Made by a program: the position numbers and the translations under genes | Notes under the pieces: model-generated | What the model was told of the DNA's origin: nothing | What the model saw: the letters and a program-made list of their open reading frames with translations, nothing else | Databases searched by the model: none | DNA from: Pseudopyrenochaeta lycopersici | Lineage: Eukaryota; Ascomycota; Dothideomycetes; Pleosporales; Pseudopyrenochaetaceae | Direction: 5' to 3' | DNA: 24,315 nt | Assembly: GCA_003313425.1 (NCBI GenBank) | Contig: NHZP01000153.1 | Coordinates: forward strand, 1-24,315 | Shown here: positions 9,260 through 18,462 of the stretch, one piece after another | Numbering within the stretch: the stretch's first letter is position 1 | Layout of the letters: the number at the start of each line of letters is the position of its first letter

Positions 9260-11587
9260 ATGCCTAAAGTCACGAGGGAGGTCTCACAATATATTCGCGA
9301 CACTGAGATCGTTGAAAAAGCCCTTGTGGAGCTGCGTACAGTTGCGCGGCCTAACGTCACTGCATACTGTCGAGATCGCAACATTAGCTATCTCTGCCAG
9401 CGCGTCACGCGCGCTCTTCGCGGCCTTAACAACAAGTTAACTCGCCCTGCCGCCAATAAAAAACTATCAGATGAACAAGATATTGCCCTTGAACGATTCT
9501 GTGACGCAATTGACGACGTCGGATTTGGTATCACAAAGGAGCTCGTCCGGCAGCATGCCGACGCGCTGTTGGCCGAAGTTCATGAAGGTGATGACGACCC
9601 GCCCCGCGTAGGCGTCAACTGGGCATCTCGCTGGCTTAATTCTCATACAAAATACTATAAGACAAAGGTAAAGCCAATTGACCTAGCTCGAAAGTTAGCG
9701 CAGTCTCCAGACGGCCTTCAGGCGTGGTTCGAGAAGTTGCAGGCATACGAGCAACGCCTCGCCATCTCTGACGCAAACAAGTACAATATGGATGAAACAG
9801 GGATCCGCATAGGTATTGTAAAGGACTGTTACGTATATACAAGACGCGGGCGTTAAGTCCTTATACCTACTGCGAGGAATCGAGAGCTCATTTCTATAAT
9901 GGAGTGCTGCTCCGCAGATGGCCGAGTTATCGCACCTATGCTTATTATTAAGGTAAAGTCAATACTAGAGCAATGGGCGGTCGATCTACCTGACGATTAC
10001 CTTATAAATATCACCGATAGTGGCTACGCTAACGACTTTACAGCTATGGACTGGATGAAGCACTTTGACAAGATGACTGCGGAGAGCGCCTAGGGCGCGT
10101 GGAGACTCCTCCTTATTGACGGCCATGGATCTCATCTCACGTCTGAGTTTGCAAAGTACGCGGAGAGTAATTGTATACAGCTTTTTGCCCTCCCTCCGCA
10201 CACTACTCATCTCCTCTAGCCACTTGACGTAGGCTGTTATCAGCCTCTAAAGTGGTATTACGCTCGGACGCTTGACTGGGCCTCTCGTACAGGCGCAACT
10301 GAAATCAGACGCTCAGATTTCTTAGCAACTCTCTCACAAATCAGAGGGCAGGCGTTTACGCCGCGTACAGTAAAGGGAGGCTGGCGCAAAACAGGCCTCT
10401 CACCCTTCTGCCCTGAGCAGGTAATTAAGCCTCTGAGAGCCCAGGAGGCTACCCGCGCTGCTCAGGAGGTAATAGCAGCCGTTGACTGCGTACAGGAGCC
10501 CTTAACTCCTACTTGGCAGTCGTCTGATGAGGAGGACGACGGCGTCTCTGCAGTACTTAGGGGCCTCTCTCCTCCTACACACAGTCGACTACTCCGCCAG
10601 CTACTAGGCGCTATAGGTACGCCTTTGTTTACGGAGCTCTCTTAGCCTTTTGAAACACCTCGGCCCCGCCGATTGCCTGGCGATATAGGGTGGAGTACGC
10701 TGAAGACGATACGTACACTTAATTTATAAGAGAAAGCTGTTGCGTATACACTAAGAAAGTGGCTGCCGCGCGAGCAAGCGGAAGACGTGATTTCAACGCT
10801 TAAAGGCAGCTCGGCAATGGCCCGCAACGCAGTAAGGCTGGAGCAAGCTCTCTACTAAATAAAGGCTGCGGAGCACGCTCGCGCTGAGCGTTGTAGGCGT
10901 AATTAACGTGTAGTTGACGTTGGCGGAGGTCCTGTTTACGCTGGAGACTGCCGTAGGATGGCTGCGGAGAGGGTCGTCAACGAGGCCGCTAAACAAGAAG
11001 CCGCCGTCGCCGCGCGCCACTAAAAGGCGCTCGTTAAACGATTTAATACTTGGAAGAAAATACTATCAAACGTACGTAATTGGGGCAAAAAGTCAATTAG
11101 GCGTCACCGTGAGGGCCTACTTGTCACGCGCAGCAGGTCATATATGACTATATTTGACGGCCCAGTCATCAAAACTTTGGCAGATGAACTAACGCGTTGG
11201 GAGTACAGAGTCAACGACCTAGCGCTGGCCGCGCGATTCCAGAATTTGTATGAGAACTCCATACAAACATTAGAGGAGAGAGGTAAGTTTATGGCAAGGC
11301 GTTCTATCATGGAGAGCTCGATTTCAGCACTTGAAGTCGCATACGTTAACTGTGGCGGCATGGATCCTTATACGCGGCACCTGCAAAGGAAAGGAGACGC
11401 ACCTACGCTGCCATCCTTCCCTGAAGGAAAACAAGCAATAATACAAGTACAGGATAGTTAATTTCATGTCCCTGAGACGCAGCTCGAAAATAGCCCTATT
11501 GGCAGCGACGACGAGGGCTACTTATCTCCTATTGTTGACTTTTATGACTGTATCTCGCCAGAACAGCTAGAATGGGGCTGTGAATGA
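9260..11587 (+). pseudogene. Pogo-type DDE transposase, inactivated by nine stops
   Basis: Would excise and reinsert the surrounding element. One frame of 775 codons runs from ATG 9260 to TGA 11585. Order: N-terminal HTH (~15-60); CENP-B/Tc5-type DNA-binding domain (~70-135, with GVNWASRWLNSH); DDE_1 catalytic domain with D178 (NMDETGI), D287 (LLIDGHGSH) and D323 (PLDVGC), a D2-D3 spacing of 35 typical of pogo. A basic, Ala/Arg-rich C-terminal region follows, then ~200 residues ending in EQLEWGCE. The frame is interrupted at 9854, 10091, 10217, 10643, 10727, 10856, 10904, 11021 and 11459. All nine are TAA or TAG where Gln fits (for example between LL and PLDVG), so each is explained by C-to-T at CpA, the RIP preference. 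There are no frameshifts. The final ~200 residues are longer than most Fot1-like transposases and could be an extension or captured sequence. Confidence 0.88.
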
Positions 11588-11650
11588 TAAATCAAGTGTT
11601 TTACGATGTAATTACCATACAAATTACTATACAAAAGGCATTTTACGACA

Positions 11651-11747
11651 TTTGGATCATTGAGCGTGTGCGATCATTGAGCTAGTAGGGCCGTGCGGAG
11701 CACGGCCTTTCTCGAAGAGAAACTGAGAATCAGCCATTGGGGCCGAG
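11651..11747 (-). repeat. Right terminal inverted repeat of pogo element
   Basis: Reverse complement of 9109-9205. The only clear difference is the 3-nt centre of the internal palindrome, which reads GGA on the plus strand at both ends instead of being inverted. Confidence 0.93.
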
Positions 11748-11910
11748 TATAGCTAACTGTCCCCTTGACTCTGTGTGATCTGGCTTCCATCTACGACCAT
11801 GTACATTTCGCCTCAAGGAATGATGTACCTGCTTATGTTTTTTTTTTCATAATCTACTATTCCTGTTTAATGCTGGAGAAGCGAGTGCCGCACCCCACCA
11901 TCTTTGCGCA

Positions 11911-11946
11911 ACTCTTTGAGCAACTCTTTGAGCAACTCTTTGAGCA
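11911..11946. repeat. 12-bp tandem repeat, three copies
   Basis: ACTCTTTGAGCA is repeated exactly three times (11911-11922, 11923-11934, 11935-11946) in the 3' non-coding end of the second pogo element. Confidence 0.9.
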
Positions 11947-12007
11947 TACAACTCAACCACATCACAAGCCAGTATATAGATATTGATAGAATAGATCAAG
12001 CAGTGCC

Positions 12008-13601
12008 TTAAGTATCTTTTTTACATGTACGTGAGTTGTGCCCAGGCTCTCTACACTTCTTACAGCGCGCAAGAACCTGGCGGCTGACGCCTGATTGCTC
12101 ACCACCTTTGACGCTGCTCATGAGCAATCTGCTAATCAGCCTCTCGTTGAGCAAGTATATCCTCTCCAGCTCCCATTGTTAAGACTCCTCGCTTCTGGAA
12201 CCACTTTTTCTTGCGCTGCCTCCGCTCTGACGCTGCCTTGTTGGCTCTCTCAAGGTTGGTAATCCGATCGCGGATCAGCTCAGCTGAGAGCATTATAACC
12301 TCTGCACCCTTTTCAAGCTGGTTTGATTGCGACAATAACTGAGACTGGTAACGAGCTCTTATGCTGGCGAATGCGCTCACGAATAAGAGTTGATTGAGCC
12401 TCAAGCTCACGTACGTTGTTTGGTGTTCGAGCCTCCCAAACAGCCTCTGGTAGAGCAGCTAGCGAAGGCGTACGCAGCTGTATATCTAGCTTTGATAGGA
12501 CAACGTCTGGCTGGAGAGGGATAAGGCCTGCGCCTTGAATGGCTGAGCAGATATTGGCTGCTGTGAACGATTGATTAAAGGCTGCCTTGAAGGCTGGTAG
12601 AAACGCAAGCTTGGTGACGTGATTGATATGGCTCTTGATCAGGTTCTCAATCTGACGACTGTACGCCTTCTTAAGAAGAGAGAAGCAGCCAACGTCAAGA
12701 GGCTGCAGCGGATGAAATGAGTGAGGTGGCATATAGAGAGTGATGGCTCTCATGACCATCAAGGATAAGCAGTCGACGCGCACCTACTGCCCTCATCTTT
12801 GTATAAGAATCAAAGTGCTTCAGCGGCTCTACTCCAAAGCTTGTTAGTTGTCCAGCCGTTGTCACTGAATGCAATAACACAGTTGCGTGGGATAGCATCT
12901 TCCCTGTACCAGGCAGACAAGTGATGCTTGCCAGCAAAGATAAAGAAGGGTGGGACTGTCCAGCCAGCAGCATTAATTACTTGAATCAATTTTACCCACT
13001 CACGACTACCTGGCTGAACAGCCTTTGGCCGACCTCTCCTCTCTGACCTTGTCACAACAAGCTGAGTTGTGATCTTGTCCAATATAAAGCCAGCCTCGTC
13101 AAAGTTATAGACGTCCTCGTCGCAGATACCGTACTTGGCCTTTGTCTGCTTCACGAGCTTAAACCAGTTGCTGATTAGGGCTGGGTCCTCGCATAGAGCT
13201 CTCTGCCTATCGTACGGCTGATTAAAGCGTGTCGTAAGACTATCTGTCCGCTTAACAAAGTTGGATGGTCACTTCTGCCCAACCCGGCCTGCGCCGCGCG
13301 CAGCCAGCAGCTTACTAGCCATATCACGTATATCTGCGTACGTGGGCGCAGATCCACGCAGATCCAACTCATGTATATGCTGCAGTATTACCTCCTCTAC
13401 CTGGGTGGGCTTCTTTGAGTTGGGCTGGCAATCGCGTCAGGCAGGCTTCCCAGCGCGGCGGCGGCGGAGGGTTGTGTCGGACACGTTATAGACTGTAGCA
13501 GCAGCACGGTTGCCTTATATCTTGTTGGTATTAATAGAGAAGATAGCAAGCTGAATATCTGCTTCATTTGAAGATAATTGAGTAACTTTGTGTGGAGCCA
13601 T
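12008..13601 (-). pseudogene. Pogo-type DDE transposase with C-terminal zinc knuckle, decayed
   Basis: Start ATG at 13601 (MAPHKVTQLSSNEADIQLAI). An HTH region follows (NRAAATVYNVSDTTLRRRRAGKP), then the CENP-B-type domain, then DDE_1 with D1 in YNFDEAGF (~13100), D2 in LILDGHESHHS (~12759) and D3 in PLQPLDVGCF (~12695). A coiled-coil-like tail leads to a CX2CX4HX4C zinc knuckle (CKKCREPGHNSRTC, 12023-12064) ending TAA at 12008. Lesions: stops at 13517 (TAA, likely Gln), 13439 (TGA, likely Arg), 13271 (TGA, likely Trp) and 12134 (TAG, likely Gln); frame changes near 12837 (extra base in a T run), 12350 and 12100; and a loss of about 14 codons plus frame near 12740, which shortens D2-D3 to 21 residues. 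The stops are consistent with C-to-T/G-to-A changes. The protein cannot be functional. Confidence 0.85.
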
Positions 13602-13763
13602 TGTACGTTGAGATGAGATGGGGTACGTAAACTTGGTGGGGTGCGTAAACTGGTGGGGTGCAGCGCTCGCTTAACGAGGTTGACGGGCGTGATGAACGGG
13701 GACGTCACACGCCAAACTCAATTTTTTTTTCCTATTTGGGAGCCAAAATTTCGAATCATAGAC

Positions 13764-13988
13764 TTGCCTTGTAAGGCGCTCTATGTACCATACAAGCTCC
13801 TGCTCTTGACGTGGGTGGAGAGCCAGTTGATTTTCTGCCTTGGTGTTGAGTGAGGAGCATACGCCCTGGTGTCTCCGGCTGAGCGTCCTTCGCTGTATAC
13901 CTTGCTGTGCTGCAACCTGAGTATAATTAATCTTTTCTCCAGGCTTTAAAGCATTTATAGCTGCAAGCGCAGCCTCCATTGAATCCAT
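13764..13988 (-). pseudogene. 5' fragment of a third pogo-type transposase (HTH only)
   Basis: From ATG 13988 the frame reads MDSMEAALAAINALKPGEK, then INYTQVAAQQGIQRRTLSRRHQGV and ENQLALHPRQEQELVWYIERLTRQ. This is the psq-type HTH and following segment found at the N-terminus of Fot1/pogo transposases. After LTRQ (13764) the family normally continues with a GLPPT-like motif, but here it changes to unrelated sequence and stops at 13671, so the element is truncated to about 75 codons. No inverted repeat could be assigned. It lies between the second pogo element and the LINE remnant, which suggests nested insertion followed by deletion. It differs in sequence from both other transposases in the window. 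Confidence 0.75.
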
Positions 13989-14046
13989 ATTGGGGGAGTT
14001 ATGTGGTGTTGAAGTTTTGAGCTTGGTATCCAGCACGTTACCGGTA

Positions 14047-15425
14047 TCATTTTGAGGCTCGTAGAGGCGCTTTGTCTCGTGTGTTGCGACCGCGATACCT
14101 CCAGTTCCTCACCAGCGCTCGCCTGTCTTTTAAGCGTATCTGATACCCGCTTGCCCAATAATCTTCGTATGCTCTGTAAACTCGATAGTTTGGGTGGCTA
14201 GCTGTGCTCGCTCAGGATGGTCTGGAGGTCGTGTCGTCAGAGGGGTTGCCGAACATCCTGTTCCGGAGGTCCTTGCACTCCCTGCAGCGAAAGAGGACAT
14301 GAATGGCGGTGTCTCATCGCTCTGGGCAGTCGCCACAAGGGTTAGCGATGCCCGGCACTCTTCGGCAAGAGAGCAAGTCGTTCAACTCAATCTTCTCGGT
14401 TCGCAGCTGCACCAGCAGCGCGCTCTCTAGCCCTCATGTAGCTGGAGCACCTTCTTGGTGGGCATCGGCGTGTGTCTGTATGTCGCTCGACCTTTCTGCA
14501 TCTGCTCGTCACTTGGCTCTTCATGCTCGTTCATTCTGTACTTTGCACCATCTCATTATGGTCGATCTGCGTGAATGGAATCAAGGCGGTGCGTCTCTTC
14601 ACCCGGTGGCCTTCTTGGTGGCTTGTCGGCAGTTTCGGTTCCTAGAAAGCCTACTGGACCGGTATTTATCGGAACGTCACAGCCCGCTCCGTATCCAACA
14701 ATTCCTGAACTTTATGTGCAATCTCCACAGCTTTTCCGGCGACTTTGCTGCCTTTCTTACGCAATCTTTGTGCACATCTATCATTGCTTTTCGAACTGTT
14801 CTTGCTTTGTGGTTCCAGTTCTATGGTACGCTTCCCATGACTCTTCCGTGTTACACAGGCTATGCATCCTCTTTTGTCCCTCCACCCGTGCAAGCACAAC
14901 TCTGCACTCCTCGGTCCACCCAGCCCTCGTTACCGAGATGACAACTGTGACTGCGAAACTGTTTTCTCTCTTGCTTACTTGATTGTGGTAACTATCTCTT
15001 GAACGTATCCATCTAGTGCTGCTTTTGTTGCCAGTCTACGGGGCGGCGGCAAGCTCTGCTTCAGCACTTTGGTGTAGGCCTTCTCATCCAGCAACCTCCA
15101 ATTTATTATTCGTATATTCTCCAGTTGTCGCACGTTCTTATGTAGTACTGTGCACATGGGTAGATGGCGTCCTATGTGCTCTATCTCCATCTGAGGCATG
15201 ATCGTGTAAGATTTGGGTCCTATTATCTTCAAATTTGTCCCTATCCATCGTAATGGTGTGGATGCCAGGTGCAAGGACGCCGTACGTTGGGATATGCACA
15301 GTGATTCGCTCTTAACGCGTTAGGCTCTGTGGTCTGCGGACGGTGAGTGCCTCAACCTCTCTCCTAGTGGCTATTTTGATATACAGGTCTCGCTCATCAG
15401 CTGATTGGAGGAAAAGATCTTTACG
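14047..15425 (-). mobile_element. Tad1-type LINE remnant with two internal deletions
   Basis: Read on the minus strand, pieces of a fungal non-LTR retrotransposon occur in order across several frames. (1) About 15425-15200: ORF1/gag-like (RKDLFLQSADERDLYIKI, then VHIPTYGVLAPGIHTITMDR). (2) About 15200-14690: end of the endonuclease domain (GRHLPMCTVL, INWRLLDEKAYTKVL) and the linker typical of these proteins (TRAGWTEECRVVLARVEGQK, EESWEAYHRTGTTKQEQFEKA). (3) About 14650-14620: C-terminal RNase H signature (GFLGTETADK). (4) About 14420-14047: C-terminal tail (LLVQLRTEKIELNDLL, VPGIANPCGDC, then HVLFRC), a CX2C...HX4C zinc motif, ending TGA. The whole reverse transcriptase and most of the endonuclease are missing, lost at junctions near 15200 and 14690. 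Several stops and frame changes add to this, so it is not autonomous. The assignment rests on motif recognition by eye. Confidence 0.72.
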
Positions 15426-15809
15426 TTTGCTATGTTCTCATTTCTGCTCTATTCGATAGCTCGGTCCTCATGAACTTCCCGATTACATGAGTACATTGCT
15501 CGTAAGCTTGTTATTTCTAAGTTACTGTTCCCAGCTCTATGCTACATTTTTAGGACGAGCGTTATTGCGCCGCGGATGACGGCGCCGACGAGGTCTACTG
15601 GACAGACTAGCTCCCGTTGCACTCAATAAGGTGCAGTATCTCATGGAGGAAAGTGCTTAGGCTTTGTAGCAAGTTCGCAGAGGTGAGGTAAGGCCATGTA
15701 GACCTTTGAGCCCGTGGTGTCACTGTGACACCTCGGAAGCAGTGGGCGCTGCGCCTGAGTACTTGCTAACTGATGGGCGTCTGAGATAGACTTTTCCGTG
15801 CGATGAATT

Positions 15810-16370
15810 GCTGAAGAGCAGCATCAGAAGTTGACAATAGTAGGCCCGATACCCGTGGGTCTTTTCTCTGGAAGTGTGGATCTATAACGTAAATGCTGAA
15901 GAGCAGCATCAGCAGTTGACAGTAGTAGGCTCCATACGTGTGGGTCTTTGAACAAGGCGATTTCTTTTTCTCAAGAAAGTGTGGGTCTCTAACATAAATG
16001 CTGATGAGCAGCATCAGCAGTTGACAATAGTAGGCTCCATACGTGTGGGTCTTTGAACAAGGCGATTTCTTTTTCTCAAGAAAGTGTGGGTCTCTAACAT
16101 AAATGCTGATGAGCAGCATCAGCAGTTGACAATAGTAGGCTCCATACATGTGGGTCTTTGAACAGGGCGATTTTTTTTTCTCAGGAAAGTGTGGGTCTCT
16201 AACATAAATGCTGATGAGCAGCATCAGAAGTTGACAATAGTAGGCCCGATACCCGTGGGTCTTTTCTCTGGAAGTGTGGATCTCTAACGTATATGCTGAT
16301 GAGCAGCATCAGAAGTTGACAGTAGTAGGCCCCATACATGTGGGTCTTTGAACAAAGTAATCTCTTTGGA
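15810..16370. repeat. Hairpin minisatellite, 105- and 84/85-bp units
   Basis: Unit starts are at 15810, 15894, 15999, 16104, 16209 and 16294. Units 2-4 are 105 bp; units 1 and 5 are 84-85 bp (they lack a ~20-bp segment and have TTTTCTCTGG in its place); unit 6 is partial. Each begins with a hairpin (arms TGCTGATG/CATCAGCA, loop AGCAG, with small variation) and contains two GTGGGTCT boxes. On the minus strand the 105-bp units read as open 35-residue repeats (includes LLISIYVRDPHF and GAYYCQL). The short units shift or shorten the frame and there is no start or splice context, so I do not call it a gene. Confidence 0.9.
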
Positions 16371-18462
16371 CTGACTGTCGGACCTCGTTTGTTCCGTGAC
16401 ATGTACTTAGCGATGACTTAGCGATGACAGTGACGACAGTCAGCAAATTCAGAAGTTAGCACTAGCCAGATCATGACATGTCTTCTATGATGCAAAGACG
16501 AGATTAACCATGCTAAATCTCAGTTTTGGTTATAGAGGTTCGAATGAATGCAACTGTCATGATCAGCTTCTTATTGAGACTTCTTGATCAGAACATTTCT
16601 GGATGTGTAACGGTAGCTTGGTGTATGGGCGTCTCAGAGCCTGAGTGTTGGCTTCGGTGCTCCGTGCCGTGCGATTGGACGCCACACTCTCGCTCTGTCC
16701 ATCTAGGCACACAGTCTTCATCGATAACCATGAATAGCCGGGAAGCGGCAGGTAAACGTTCGTGCTCTGGCCTGTCGGTTCGTGAAGCCAATTATGTGCA
16801 AGGATGACAGTTACACCCAGCATGGCTCACACCACACCTGCCAGGAAGCCGATACCTATGCTGCAGAGGTGAAAGTGCCGCAATGATGGCTGCTTGGCAT
16901 GGAACACTGCGTTACAAGGGGAGGAAGAAATGAAAAGTGTGCAAGTTTGCCACTGCCTTGCCGCTGCCTTGCACGCGCTAGCCGGCGATGGCCACGATAG
17001 CCGGGGCCAGTGCGCAGGCGAGACAGTGTTGAAGATCCCCACAGCCACTCAAACCAACGCTAGCAACCACAAAGCTAATCGCATCCGCGGTCGTGCCTGA
17101 CGTTCCTGTTACAGAGTGTGCCAGACAAAGACCCATTGTAATAGCTGTATACGTCAGATATCGCGATTACGAAGATGCTCTCGTATTTGTGGACGAGTAG
17201 TTTCTCCGCCCAAAGCTGTCCCTGCTTTGAAGTCTTTTTCTGACGGGACGGAAACAAGGTAACAGATTAGCCGAGCGTCAAGACTTCTGTCACGAATTTC
17301 ATTTTCGTGGTTTTGGTAGCGTGTCGGTTCCCATCGACTTCAGCGTGGAGGCCGTATGCCAAGTAAGGTCGCAAGAATTATGCAAGCGGGTATCATGGTT
17401 CAACATAGCGCCGATAGGGCAGCCCATGCTAAGGTTCGGTAGTGTTCTTCTTGAAGCGTACAAAGTGCCTTGGTTCGCGACGGCTAGTGGCGATATGAAG
17501 AGCCTAAGGGTTGCTACTTAGGCATCAGCCCTCCGCTATGTTATCATGTCAATTCTTTCCGCTGCACAACAGGAACAGATCAGATGCATAGCACCCAAGG
17601 ATCAATTCGCTTAGAGTCAACACTGCCCCTTGGAAAAGCAAGAATGAATCGGAGGCGATAATACTGCGGTTAGGCAAGGCGTTCCCGAACCATTTTGGTG
17701 CGCGCTGACATGGGACATGAACCAGCGTCGCCTTTTTCATATATATGCCGCCTCCTGTCAGCGTATCCGAGCCAACTCATGGTGATGTAGAGATCATCTT
17801 GGTTGATAGCTCGCTGTAATCGGGATGCTGTGTGTGGTGCTGTACCATGGTGGCGAAACCCTAACCTCAACCCTCGTACGAAGGACGGGAAGCTGTGATC
17901 ACCCGGACGATTCAAGGCGCAAATAATAAATTTTTCGAAACGTCGCGGTGTACTTCCGCTGATTGTCTATATCCTTTGTATAAGCTCTGAGCTATCAAAG
18001 GTCAATCTTAGCAACTAGGTGACGCCGAAGAAAGCTAAGTACTGGTGTCTCATGGTATATGAGTTGAGAGGACAATGCTGGGCTAGATCTGCCAGAGAGG
18101 ATAACTTCAATCTGCTTGCCGTTTGTACAACTTTTGGTGCATCCGCACGGAGAGGAAGCTTAGTTCGCAATGTCCTATCGAGGTCTAAACTAAGCCTGCG
18201 CATAGACGCCACGTTAAAGAGCGTCATTCTGATTGGACACCTCCACTACCCGGTAGGCATCAATGTCACGATTGTACAGTGCATACAACCCGTGTCCTGC
18301 GACATCATATTAACGCTCAGCGCCCGAGCGTAACCATCCTCAGTGTACTGAAATGTTACAGGTGTTTGCAACTGTTATTTAGGGGCCACTGTCATCATGT
18401 CAGCGGATTAGCTTGTAGGTCAGCAGTTCAGCTTGTAGTTCACTAAGCTAAAGCTGCGAGCA
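16371..18462. other. Gene-poor stretch, nothing convincing
   Basis: Short frames occur on both strands. The best is a minus-strand frame over 17048-16563 broken by a single TGA (16824-16826 area), but overlapping frames are equally open and no motif, signal peptide or clean intron was found. A minus-strand ATG frame near 17133-16978 (MGLCLAHSVTGTSG..) has a hydrophobic, Cys-containing end and could be an exon, unproven. Just upstream of the next gene, AGCTTGTAG(G/T)TCA occurs twice (about 18411-18440), a possible upstream element or chance. Confidence 0.4.

Larger units (their letters stand above)
9109..11747 (+). mobile_element. Near-complete pogo/Fot1-type DNA transposon, 2.64 kb
   Basis: Bounded by 97-bp terminal inverted repeats (9109-9205 and 11651-11747) and flanked on both sides by TA (9107-9108, 11748-11749), the target duplication of Tc1/mariner-pogo elements. 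One transposase frame fills the interior (9260-11587). The terminal repeats are almost identical, which argues for fairly recent insertion, but the transposase carries nine in-frame stops. It is therefore non-autonomous unless the stops are suppressed; its ends could still be mobilised by a related active copy elsewhere. Confidence 0.92.
11880..13671 (-). mobile_element. Degraded pogo-type transposon with zinc-knuckle transposase
   Basis: Inverted repeats of about 22 bp mark the ends: AAGCGAGTGCCGCACCCCACCA at 11879-11900, and its near complement at 13651-13672 (two mismatches). Internal to the right end, CACCCCACCA(A)GTTTACG is repeated twice (about 13625-13660). A TA lies outside the right end (13672-13673), but the left flank reads GA, so the target duplication has decayed or the left boundary is off by a few bases. 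The interior is a minus-strand transposase pseudogene. It lies 131 bp from the first pogo element and belongs to a different subfamily. Confidence 0.75.

Noticed and set aside
9260..11587. UAA/UAG read as Gln (alternative genetic code), since all internal stops are TAR and the end is TGA
   Set aside because: The second pogo transposase also has internal TGA, and the host genes show no in-frame TAA/TAG in exons. RIP-like C-to-T decay explains the pattern more simply.
14303..14982. Long plus-strand frames of 212 and 135 codons
   Set aside because: They are antisense to the LINE remnant, whose minus-strand motifs are recognisable.
15766..16224. 152-residue repeat protein on the minus strand
   Set aside because: It is the translation of the 105-bp minisatellite; the frame is open only because the unit is divisible by three. 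No start or splice context.
16978..17133. Small minus-strand ATG frame with a hydrophobic Cys-containing C-terminus
   Set aside because: Only about 52 codons, with no splice-supported continuation; competing frames in the same stretch are equally open.
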